Source of the DNA: Odiellus spinosus
Lineage: Eukaryota; Arthropoda; Arachnida; Opiliones; Phalangiidae
DNA length: 64,000 nt
Direction of reading: 5' to 3'
Assembly (NCBI GenBank): GCA_963920705.1
Contig: OY987239.1
Location: 8,124,504 to 8,188,503 of the forward strand
In this document: positions 1 through 10,198 of the stretch, piece by piece
How positions within the stretch are numbered: the stretch's first letter is position 1
How the letters are laid out: each line of letters starts with the position of its first letter
Translations under genes and position numbers: made by a program
The notes under the pieces: generated by a model
The model's input: the letters and a program-made list of their open reading frames with translations, nothing else
What the model was told of the DNA's origin: nothing
The model's database searches: none

Positions 1-861
1 TAAAACTTAAAGCCACACGTTTTTAAACAACACTTTGCAATTCTATTTCTACCCATAAATGGTGGCACAAATTCTGACGACCTTTAGCTGACCTTCATAT
101 CTTAGCCAAGGCCAATTCTAGTTATAGAGATTATCATAATGAAGTACAGCCTTATAGATAGTAGAAATTAACGTGACAAATAAAACGACCGCTTTAGTTA
201 ACGGTCCAGGGCTTCCAGTCCAAAGTTCACAAAAAACAAAACGTTTTTCGGAATTAAATTGGCTATCCTGAAGCAAAACTTTATTGGAACTTTTTAGAAG
301 TTAGATTATTCTTTTAAATGTACGTATCCACCGACGCTTGAGTTTCGATCTTATTGGCTGGCAAAAATTTCAAGACCCGTACGAACTAATTTAAAATGTT
401 TTATCTCCACCCAGATTTATCCCTAGTCGCTCATCAAACAACTTTGACATTAGTGGCTACAATCTCTCAGGCGAATCGAGCGCTTCGAAAAATGCGAAAA
501 AAGCTTCGGAAATGCGCCAAAAATCGCCCATGACCGAAGACGTCATGAAGTTCAAAAAAGTTCTGCATTTTTCCTCACCCAAGAAAGGTACCAAAGTCAA
601 ATAAAGCGTACTATTTAGTGTCTCGAACGTTAAAATACATATATAGGCGTATCTAACCATCTATACCTTTTACTTTGAAATTTAGAATCGGCTCGTGTAT
701 CCCCGAGTAAAAAATCTACCAAACTAAGACGCTTGCCAACATCTGCTGAAAATATTCTCGACGCTCCGGGAATAATCAATAATTTTTGTAAGAATAGCCG
801 TAATGTCAATACAAAGCGGGTTACATCGAATGGGTTAAACAACCACTTAATAGGGTCACGG
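1..861. other. Non-coding DNA left of the fold-back element
   Basis: No exon with family similarity was found; the minus-strand open frames at 457-842 have no recognisable domain. A motif at about 206-240 (CAGGGCTTCCAGTCCAAAG) closely resembles one at about 2250-2280, in the same orientation, and the latter runs into TATAGGT-rich DNA like that of the element at 37074-37589. These may be ends of decayed hAT-like elements. The interval is probably intron of the Cdc20-like gene, whose 5' exons are not in view. Confidence 0.4.
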
Positions 862-1371
862 CAAGGTTAGTAAAGAGACAGGTTAGGCAGATTCTGACGT
901 CAGCCGGAAGTTACCTAGCGCGCAGCCATCTTCCAAATTCCTTTGACAATTGCTAGATGGCGGTTTATATTGTAATTACGGCGGGAATTTCAAACTAATA
1001 TCCAATATGTTGTTTCCAATGAACGTTGCCAGGTGGCATTAAGGTCAAGCCGACTCAAGCGACTGAGTGGAATACGAACTGAACTGAACTGAACGACCGG
1101 TGTCTGCTTAATAATTATAGTGAAATTTATGCTTGATTATAGTGAAACGTATGTTAAAGCGTTACCTACGCTATATGACAATCGACTTACTAAGTGCCAC
1201 CTGGCAACGTTCATTGGAAACAACATATTGGATATTAGTTTGAAATTCCCGCCGTAATTACAATATAAACCGCCATCTAGCAATTGTCAAAGGAATTTGG
1301 AAGATGGCTGCGCGCTAGGTAACTTCCGGCTGACGTCAGCATCTGCCTAACCTGTCTCTTTACTAACCTTG
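862..1371. mobile_element. hAT-like fold-back element with 8-bp target duplication
   Basis: A 510-bp element made of two near-perfect inverted arms of about 180 bp (862-1041 and about 1192-1371) around a loop of about 150 bp. It starts CAAGGTTAGTAAAGAGAC and ends with the reverse complement. It is flanked on both sides by GGTCACGG (854-861 and 1372-1379), an exact 8-bp target-site duplication, as made by hAT and P superfamily transposases. It has no coding capacity. It sits in the intron or flank upstream of the first visible Cdc20-like exon. Confidence 0.85.
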
Positions 1372-1677
1372 GGTCACGGTATACCACGGCCTGTTTTATA
1401 CTCTCGTCATTTCGTCACTCTGTTGTAAGCAGCTTGCAAGTGCTGTCAAAAACTTCCCATCGCTACAACGTGGGGCAGCGGTGGCGCTAACGATATTTGC
1501 GCAATGTAGCTAGGGATTTAGTTTTACAGCGTGTATCCTCTTGCTAATCCCTTTAAATAAACCCATTTAAAATGAGCGAATGAGATTATTCCAGTTGATT
1601 TCTTGTCTGATTAAATTATATCGAATTGCGCAACTTTTCCAAATTATTTGTTAATTAATTAAAATTTTGGTTTTCAG

Positions 1678-4600
1678 TTTCAAACGCAATTGACTGGAAT
1701 AAAGGCAAACTTTTGGCGGCCGCTCTGGACAATAGATTATTTCTATGGAAGAGCTCAACTAGCGAGACCAACGAGTTGTTCGAATGCAAGGTGCCGTCGA
1801 ACGAAGTTAGTGGCGTCAAATGGAATCAAGACGGTACCCGATTAGTAGCTGGAATGCGAAATGGAGATCTTCACGTTAGTCCGTCAGTCTTCTTCAATAA
1901 GTATCGCCATGTCTACAATTTTGATTTTTGCCTAGTTATGGGATAGTGATTTCAAGTACCAAGGAGTTATAGGGAAGCACGGAGAATACGTCACCGCATT
2001 GTCTTGGAACAAAAATTGTATCTCCAGGTATATATTTTCCTTGAGAAAAACCTTCAAGAAGCTCGCCATGACAGGCAAGAACCGAGAGAAAAAAGGTTAC
2101 AGGTGGTACTCATCCACGATCAGCTCTCTCCCACCCCTTCGCTGACCACTGCTCCCACCTCTATGATACTCGTTTGCGTCCCTGTAAAAGGTTCTGTACG
2201 TTTTGTTTCAAAAACAGTGCGAACGCATAGAGAATACAGAATTCTTTATCAGGGCTCCAAGTCCAAAGTTAACAAAAAATAATAGGTATTATAGGTCCAA
2301 ATTGCCAAAATTGGTCCATAATTATTAGTTTTAACCGTTTAAAACAACGAAATATTGGAGTTTTAAGTATATTATGTATTCAAGAGCAATGGCGACGCAA
2401 GACTCGGGCTAATTAGGCTTTAATCTATTTCGAAAATTTGACAGGAGCCCCAAAATTGTAGGGAAAGGGCCCAGAATTTCTTAAAGAGGGTCCTAAACAA
2501 AAACTAACGTGAAGAGAAAAATGGGGCTATAGGTGTAGAACACAACTTTTAAAAACATTGGCGAGCTTTCAAATCATACGATCTCTACGGATCTTTGTTA
2601 AGCCTACTTTCCGCGTAGTTTAAACAATTGAAATTAATAACATGGCATCTTAGTTATTCGATAATCGAACGTAAAACGTTTACATTAAAATTCACTCACC
2701 AAAGAAGACTATTGAGGGACATAGGTAGCATTCCAAAACTTCATACCAATTAAATCCGTCACGAGAACAGTCGCGCAAATCCGCCGATTTAATGACTCGT
2801 CAAAAACGGGAAGATCAATTTAAAACTAATTTCGATCGTTTCGCGATAGTCCAGCGAATATTATGACTAAAACTGTAATAATTAGACGCAACTTACGCTA
2901 AATATGACCGATTATCGTAAAATTAGATCGCGAGAAACACTTTCAAAACCGGACTATACTTCCGTCGACCGTTCGAACAGACTGAAGAACTTACATAACA
3001 AGTAGACGACACAAAATTCCAGGATTTTTTAGCCGGACTCGTGACGGATTTAAATTGATAAACAGTTTTAGAATATAAGCATGCACATTTTACCAATAAA
3101 CAAATTCTAATAGGATCTTCCCTTGGCAAGATAACGTCAACATGTTAGCATTGTATCAAACAAAACTCAGTGTATCCTACTTCCTATGAAAATTGCCAAA
3201 TGATGCTAAACAAGAAATGCGTAAGTTAAGCTATGGCCCTAAATTTCAAATACATTTAAAAAGCGTACATTTAACACTGTGATGGAAAGTCAACATTTCC
3301 TATTTCCTTAATTCCAACAGAAATTAACATAATGCTTTTTTTCATACGTCTTCGTCTGACGTTATCTTCTCCAGGGCACAAAAAACAGATTTTGAATAAC
3401 TTTGAATCAAATTCTTTAGTGGTGACGCCCTGGGATACATTTTTCACACTAACATCGTGGACAAGAGCGTCGTCAAGTTAAAAGCTACTGAGGACATCGT
3501 TTGCGGCATGAAATGGTCTCCCAGCGGAATGTTCCTCCTGGTTGGTTCCAGTATTGGAGAAGTACAACTCTATCAAGGGTTCAAGGAAAAAATTATCTGC
3601 GTCGATAATTTGCATAGTGCCGCCGCCAAGGTAAGATGGGGAGCAAAACAAATAAAGGCTAGTATTTCTTAATCGACGACAAAAGGATTTAAACTGATTC
3701 ATCAGGGTTAAACCAGAAGTATATCACTTCATTCCATAAAAGTAAACAACGCCCCGTAGCTTAATAATATCAGCAAAGGTCCAGTTTTACGTCATAGCAG
3801 AGCCCATCACTTATTAATAGCCAAAGACGTCATCAACCCTGTCTGGCTCCAGTGGTTTAGACTTTTCCTCGAGAGTGGGACGGAATTTGGGCGGGCCGCG
3901 CTTGGCTATATTGTCTTCTCTCCAAAGATGCTTCCGATTTCACTATTTACACCGACTGCGGCCGCTATTGTCTTGAATCAGAATCTGCCGGTACATTTAC
4001 CTGGAGACTTTTGGTTGGTGGGATACTGGTTAAGAGGGAAGAGAAAGTTCAGTAGATTGAGAAATAAATCAACCCCAAGCGAATCAGAAATAGTCTACTC
4101 TATTCACCCTTTTGGAGAGCTGAAGATTGATTTTTAATCCTTCTTGTTATATGATAATAGGCTATGGCATGGTGCCCGTGGAACAACCGAGTGTTTGCAA
4201 CCGGTGGTGGATTGAAAGACCAGAAACTTAGATTGTGGCAACTTGAGAAAACAATTAGCTTGACGATTAACGATATCACTACACACGAGGAAGACACTGG
4301 TTCTCAAGTCTGTGATCTTGTTTGGCCGACTTATCGGAAGGAGATCATTACTTGTCACGCCCATCCGGACTATAAGATATCATTCTGGAGTTATCCATCG
4401 CTCTCGCTAATTGGACACATTCTTGGTGATTTATTTTTTATCTTGAAATTTAGAATTCTAATATATTTTAACGAGGATTTTATTTACGGATGAGTAAGCT
4501 TTTTAAAGTTGTTCTTTGGAAGAATGCTGACAAGAATATTCAAATTTATTTACTGGAGTTACCAATTTTTTTTAGGGATAATTTCCAAACAACTAACCAG

Positions 4601-6486
4601 AATTAAAATTCGCAAAAATGAAGGTTTCTCAGGGCTCCCAACCAGAACCTAAGATAAAATATCATAAACGTAGGCAGAAGCCGATGAAACCCTCCTTTGA
4701 AGTCTATTACTCCCGGGTCTTGTCTACCCCTCTCTGTATGGGTTGGTCTCAAGAATCGCGATTTGTACGCCTCCTAAAGCTGGGTTTTCAAAGGAGCGGG
4801 TAGCGGGTCAAAATCCTGCGGGTGCGAGAAAATGAAAGCGGAGCGAGAATATCTAATCGAGTTAGATCGGAGCGGGTAGCGATTTTTTTACCCTCTTTCC
4901 CGCGATTTACACGCTCTCCCGCCAAACTCTCTTTTATGAAAACGGTCTTTTGCTTAGCGGGAGCGAGATATTTTAGTTTTTTCTCGCACCCGCTGGATTT
5001 TTGCCCGCTACCCGCTCCTTTGAAAACCCAGCTTTAAACGGTAGATATTTTCGGAGCGGGAGTTCGTCCAGCGAATATCTCAAGCAACATTGGACTTCGT
5101 CAACCAAACGTCGTCGTTTGTGGAGAGAGAGAATTTCCAATTTTCCGTGGATAGGGGGGTAAGAAGTAGGACCCCTCTGATCTCGTAAAATTGGTTATTT
5201 TACCCATACAGAGAGGAGTGCTATATGGAACATTAGAGTAGTAGACTTCAAAGGAGGGTTTCATCGGCTTCTGACATAGGGCAAAATATAGACCAATATA
5301 ATAAAGATATAGAAAACAAATACGGAGCAATAGAAAAACAAAACAAGACCTTTATCATTACCAACTTATCTTCGTGGTGCCACCTTTCGAAATATGCTTC
5401 AAAAGTGAAAAAAATATTTTCGTGACAAGATTAATTTCCCAAAATTTTTGTATTTTTCCTTTCATTGGAAGAAATTTTAGTATTTTAACACGCCCAGAAC
5501 GGGGAAAAACAGATTTCCTGGAATTATTAAAAATTTGGTATTTTAGGGACTGAATAACACACCATATCGATTATAAATAACATATTACTCATCTTCATTA
5601 TCCCTTTTATTGTATTTTAGGGACCTAGAAATAAAATAATGACTTCAAGGTATTTTGGGGACCTAGTGAGAGCTCTGGCGTTCTATTTTCTTTAATCTAT
5701 GAAAATATGTAAATAACATGAGTGGATAAGTCGCAATTTCCACCCGAACGGCTTTCTTAACTCCAGACTTACAACGAAATACGTAATTTCTCCCTTAATA
5801 ATTTTGTTTTGCGTGTAGATTTTTATCAATTTTAACTCTGGGAATGAACTTGGTTTTTCTCGAAGGCGCAGATAAACTACTTTTAGTCGCTGAACCAGTA
5901 TTTCTTTTATTCAGGGTGAGAGAGGACGTCTTTACAGGTGATTAGCTCTTGGTCCGACTCACTGAGGGCGAAGTATTGCTGGGTCTATTCACTTTTGCAG
6001 AGGAGAAAGAGAGAGATTAAATTTCAGGAAAGGGGGTGATGGAGCTCAGTCAGGAGGGTTTGATAAAACGAGTTTTAACGTGGCCAGGGTGGGGTCCAGT
6101 CCAGTGAATGCGGCATCAGGTAGAAACTCCTAGTGGTCCGCTTCCTTAAATAATATATTCCCTGAAATAAAGGACAAAAACACTTTGTCAGCAGATATCA
6201 GCAAAATTCCTTTAGATTAGGTTTTTCCAATGCAAAAATTCGCACATGGGTTAGAACATGTGCCACGGAATTCTTTCTCGCGAAAATGATACACTAACGA
6301 TGAAGCTTAATGAAATTTGTTTTAGGTCACATGGACAGGGTTCTTTCTCTAACTCTTTCGCCCTTGGAAGATTTTTTGGTCAGTGCTTCGGCGGACGAAA
6401 CCATCCGTCTATGGAATTGTTTCCCGGAGTCCGACGACAAGGAAAATAAGCAAAAATCGCCTTTGAATAAAATCTCTATACGATAA
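1678..6486 (+). CDS. Cdc20-like: Cdc20/fizzy-type WD40 activator of the APC/C (3' five exons; 5' end outside window)
   Basis: Five exons join in frame: 1678-1874, 1936-2027, 3420-3630, 4161-4425 and 6326-6486, giving about 307 residues. All junctions are GT-AG. The encoded WD40 propeller starts at NAIDWNKGKLLAAALDN, the family's first blade (compare LLDW..N.LAVALDN). It continues through AMAWCPWNNRVFATGGG and SASADETIRLWNCF, which are hallmark Cdc20/Cdh1 blades. The protein ends Ser-Ile-Arg; the C-terminal Ile-Arg tail is how this family docks on the anaphase-promoting complex, so the gene looks functional. WNCF before the tail favours Cdc20/fizzy over Cdh1/fzr. The middle blades are divergent (for example SSGDALGYIFH where SGSRSGHIHHHDVR is usual), so a cortex-like meiotic paralogue is possible. 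The N-terminal C-box and degron region was not found upstream within the window. An AATAAA lies at 6578-6583. Confidence 0.88.
4675..5275. mobile_element. Inverted-repeat element ending CAGAAGCCGATGAAACC, carrying a nested MITE
   Basis: Two inverted ends share about 40 bp (CAGAAGCCGATGAAACCCTC at the left, its reverse complement at the right, near 5238-5275) and further out an inverted block with CCCATACAGAGAGG. A second element (4777-5034) lies inside it. A one-ended relative is at 60890-61004 and a degenerate one near 53930-53975. The whole unit lies in the last intron of the Cdc20-like gene. Confidence 0.65.
4777..5034. mobile_element. TA-flanked MITE (Tc1/mariner-type target) nested in another element
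   Basis: A 258-bp element starting AAGCTGGGTTTTCAAAGGAG and ending with its reverse complement. The inverted ends are about 55 bp and contain AGCGGGTAGCGGG. It is bounded by TA at 4775-4776 and 5035-5036, a TA target duplication. It is unusually rich in GCGGG/CCCGC motifs relative to the surrounding AT-rich intron. Confidence 0.75.
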
Positions 6487-6577
6487 TTTATTTTTTCATT
6501 GTCATAAACGATTCTCTTAATGTTACGCCATTATTAATTTTACTTAGTTCATAATTATATTTTTAAATTTCTGGTCA

Positions 6578-6583
6578 AATAAA
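6578..6583 (+). promoter_or_regulatory. Poly(A) signal of the Cdc20-like gene
   Basis: AATAAA about 92 bases after the stop codon of the Cdc20-like gene, in AT-rich DNA. The position is usual for a cleavage/polyadenylation signal. Confidence 0.55.
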
Positions 6584-6586
6584 TAA

Positions 6587-8400
6587 CGCAATAATACTTT
6601 ATATTCGAAAGTGTGAACCACCATTTTGCATTCGTTCAAAGGTAATTTTTACAATGTTATCTGGCTATACCCTTTCTTTAAGCAGTTAGAAACGTCTGAA
6701 CGATCTGAACATACGCACACTAAACCTTTTACGGTTGCTTAAACTGTTTTCAGTCTTGAGTGTCGAAGGCTCCCAGCTCGTTTATTAATACAGAGAACCT
6801 TTTTTGGAGTAAACCTTTGATTTATAGTGGTTGTTTAAACTCCCTACTAGATAAAAGAATAGCTTTGCTGGAGGCCTTTCTAGATAGTTCTTAGACAAGG
6901 CTTAGTGGTTCTCAATAAGCATCTAAATTTTTTCATACTGCCATCAGAAATGGTGTCTGATCACATCCGTTGCAGTGAAATACTTATGCAACTCGGTAAT
7001 AGAGGCCTCCCCAGAAAATTGGGGCACAAAAATCATCTCTCATCAGCTGCCCAAGACTTAAATTTACACCTCCATCTGTCAGACAACCTATAACGACCTG
7101 GTGTACCTTTTTGATTTTTACGCGGAAGTCCATCATGACACCATGACAGTATCACAAGTAAATCATCCCCAAGTCTACAAGACGACATACTACGGGTTAC
7201 AATGATGAAGGTCCAATTTCCTCAGTCAATGATTCCACCCTAAGTATTCCAAATTTCTACAGAAGAGCGGTATGGCCCAGTATTGCTGGTAGAGTAAATC
7301 AAACTTGAACTCGCGACGCCCCGGCGAGGGCCTCTTTCGTTTCGCGAGAGAGAGGGGAAAGCCGAGTTTCTTAGTTACATTTCCTACCCCCCTTAACGAT
7401 TCTACAGACGACGCGCGAAGTAGCGAACGAACTTCAACGAAGGCAAAATAATTAGCACCGCCTACTTAGTTCCTATCTTAACCGCTAGAGAGGGCAATTT
7501 CGACTTCTGTTTCTCGGCCGTTTTACAATTTTGAGATTTTTCCTCTCTCCCCGCGCGAAAGTTGTGACGACACAACTCTCAGACCTTCAGTTCATTCGTT
7601 ATATGCCCAGTTGTAGACTTGAAGCATGATTTACCTGTGACAATATTCATACCATCAACAACAATGATGTCACTTGTTAAGCTCGTCAAACCTAAGGCGA
7701 AATCCTTCCCGAAAGCGAGCCATTTTATGTGTCGAGTTATTAAAGACTGGAAAACCTTGCTTGAAAAATATCTACAACTCAAGTCGCCCAAGTGCTTTAG
7801 ACTCACTGTAGCTGAATGGATTCAATCTCACGTTTAAACATTGAAAAAATGTTATATTAATTTATGTAAACTCTACATTTTCTTCAATCTTGGGAGGGGT
7901 TGCAAATAAGCCCATCTATCTTAGCAGTCTGTACAATGTAATAAATGAATTAGTGAAAATATCACTAATTTCCCTAAATCTACAGGGGAAGGCAATAAAA
8001 TGTCTGAGCTGAGTATCCACAATAAATTCCCACGATACACCTTGCCCTACCGTTTAACCATAGATTAATAAAGCTTCCCTAAGGATAGACAGCAGGCAAA
8101 GAAAGTTCATTCTAAGCAATGTAAACTGGGTTTGAAAAAGGGTTTTCTCAAGGTTTTCTAACGGTATGCAATTTGGAATTGATTTCGTGAATTTTTCTAT
8201 GGATTTTGCGTTTCTGTTAGTGATGTTGTTTCAGATATGATGAGTTTGATTCAAATTTCCTGAGATTTTTTTGGATTTCGTTTCAGATTTGGGTATTTTA
8301 TCAAATTTGGAATTCAACAAAAATTCTTTTGATTTCATGCCGGGTTTCTGATTTTGGAGTTCTAAAGTTGGATTTCGCGGGTAGCATACGAGATTTCATT
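6587..8400. other. Intergenic DNA with a CpG-rich patch, no gene recognised
   Basis: The space between the Cdc20-like gene and the tail end of ZNFX1-A. I see no domain or conserved exon. The short opposite-strand open frames at about 7580-7840 have no recognisable family. A GC- and CpG-richer patch at about 7310-7570, with weakly inverted CTCTCTCC/GGAGAGAG stretches, stands out from the AT-rich background and could be a small element or a promoter-like region. Confidence 0.35.
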
Positions 8401-8414
8401 GAATGACTGACCCT

Positions 8415-8775
8415 GGTGGGAGCCCTTATAAAGTTACCTTTTTGCATTACAAAATTTCCTCACCTTTATACATTTCCCTGGCTTTTCCCTCACCTTTGGA
8501 CAATATCAAAATATCCAGACTTTTCCCTTTCCTTTGGACAGTATCAAAATACCCTGACTTTTCCCTTACCTTTGGACAATACCATGACTTTTCCCTCTCC
8601 TGTAGGCATGAAATTCCCTGACTTTCCCCTCACCTTTGGACAATATCGAAATACCCGGACTTTTCCCTCTCTTGTAGGCACGAAATTCCCTGACTTTCCA
8701 TCTCCTTTGGACAATATCGAAATACCGTAACTTTTACCTCACCTTTGAACAATATCAAAATGCCCTGACTTCTTC
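8415..8775. repeat. Degenerate minisatellite based on CCTTTGGACAATATC
   Basis: About 8-9 imperfect copies of a roughly 38-bp unit containing CTTTGGACAATATCAAAAT, CCCTGACTTTTCCCTC and variants, some units shortened. The open frames across it are a by-product of the repeat. It is followed by an A-run at 8812-8835. Confidence 0.75.
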
Positions 8776-8811
8776 AGGCAAACCTGCTTTTACCCTCCCC
8801 CTAAAAATAGA

Positions 8812-8835
8812 AAAAAAAAAAAAAAAAAAAAAAAA
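8812..8835. repeat. Poly(A) run
   Basis: An A homopolymer of about 24 bases at the end of the minisatellite block. Similar runs occur at about 18210-18231 (A), 33228-33242 (C) and 47213-47243 (T); a (TA)n tract is at about 45012-45028. Confidence 0.8.
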
Positions 8836-8839
8836 CACG

Positions 8840-9566
8840 AAAAAACAATGAAAATGAAAAATATTTTAAACATTTCAAACAATTGGCTTAGCATACAGGT
8901 TCAAAGGTTGAGTTTATGATATAGAATTTTGAAAGCAACAACATATGATGGCTAAAGAAGTGTTATTATGTCCTTTGTTGTAGTTATTGTACTTGGGATC
9001 AAGTAGTAAATTTTCTCCAGTTGGGCTTAAGAATTCGATGACGATGATGAAGTAGATGGAATTATATCATCTCAATACTTGTTGAAAGCATCAGGCGGGG
9101 TCCTCCAAGAGTCCAATGATGTATCTAGAAGCTATTTGATAGTGATTTCCCAGGTTAAAGCTTTGGGATGAGTTTAAATGATAATGTAATTTAAGGCAGT
9201 ACTTTTGATGAAAGTTACGTATTTTCCAATATATTAGGCTTTACTTTGAGCGCAATTAGTAAAAAAGATATTTTTTTAACATGGATGTTTTACAAATTTT
9301 GATTGTAAGAAAGTGGGTAGACAATCTTCTGAATCAGACACGCAAAAGACATGATATCGTGCAGTCACAGCGCATGAGCTTGTACGCAGTGATGGCGATA
9401 TATCATCATCCTTTTTATGTTTAAAGTAGACCTGACTGGATTCGGACCTTCTCAAATTGATCTTGCGTCAAGCTCGTTAACTTAATCTGCAGGAATTTCA
9501 AAAAATTGCCCAACGCTGTTTTGACATACGTGGCGTGGGTTTCACTTTTCATTTCAATATACCCCC
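8840..9566. other. Intergenic DNA, nothing recognised
   Basis: AT-rich DNA with no convincing exon, RNA gene or complete repeat. Stops are frequent in all frames. Confidence 0.4.
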
Positions 9567-9569
9567 TTA

Positions 9570-9699
9570 TACCCTCTTCAGAAGAGTAATAAGCAAAGGT
9601 TTAATCAGATTTAACCGAGGTTTACGTAGCCTTTTCAGAGCAATAAACCTCGGCTAAATCTGTTTAAACCGACTAGTTACGCCTCGTCTCAAAAGTGTA
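9570..9699. mobile_element. Harbinger-like MITE, TTA target duplication (copy 1)
   Basis: A 130-bp element starting TACCCTCTTCAGA and ending in CGTCTCAAAAGTGTA, with an internal palindrome around AACCGAGGTTTA and TAAACCTCGG. It is flanked by TTA on both sides (9567-9569 and 9700-9702). Three-base TWA duplications are typical of PIF/Harbinger transposition. Other copies are at 17071-17224, 39207-39359 and 51788-51941. Confidence 0.75.
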
Positions 9700-10198
9700 T
9701 TAGAATAAAATCTTTTTATTTGGTAAAAATTATTTCAGAATTTGACCAAATGAAATAACCGAAATTCGACAAAAGCAAACCTAAGGCATTTTCAATTTTG
9801 ATCCACTTTTGTTGAATTCAAGTTATTTAATTTGCTCTAATTTGTCGAATTCTGTTGAAATTTTCTATTTTTGACCAAATTAGATTTATCCTCATTGGTT
9901 GAGCCGATATCTTTGGTTATTATATGGGAGAACATTGAAACGAAAAGTAAAACTGACGTCACAAGTATGTAAAAAACAGCCTCGCAATTTTTCTTCAATT
10001 TCTTCAGATTAAATTTGCTAGTTTGGCGGGAGATCAGTTTGAGTAAGGCCTTAATCGAGTCAGGCTGCATGTCTACTTTAAAAAGAGAGGTTACATGCCC
10101 TTTTAATAACGTCAAAAGGGCTGAGAATGGGGTCAAATTAATTGATAAGAAAAATACACAAATATGGCATATATCCTAAAGAGTCTACTGCAATTAGA

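Noticed and set aside
7579-7837. Opposite-strand open frames of about 75 codons
   Set aside because: They overlap each other and show no recognisable family; either could be chance or a remnant of an old transposon.
8403-8730. Plus-strand open frames of 72 and 104 codons
   Set aside because: They track the CCTTTGGACAATATC minisatellite and have no domain.
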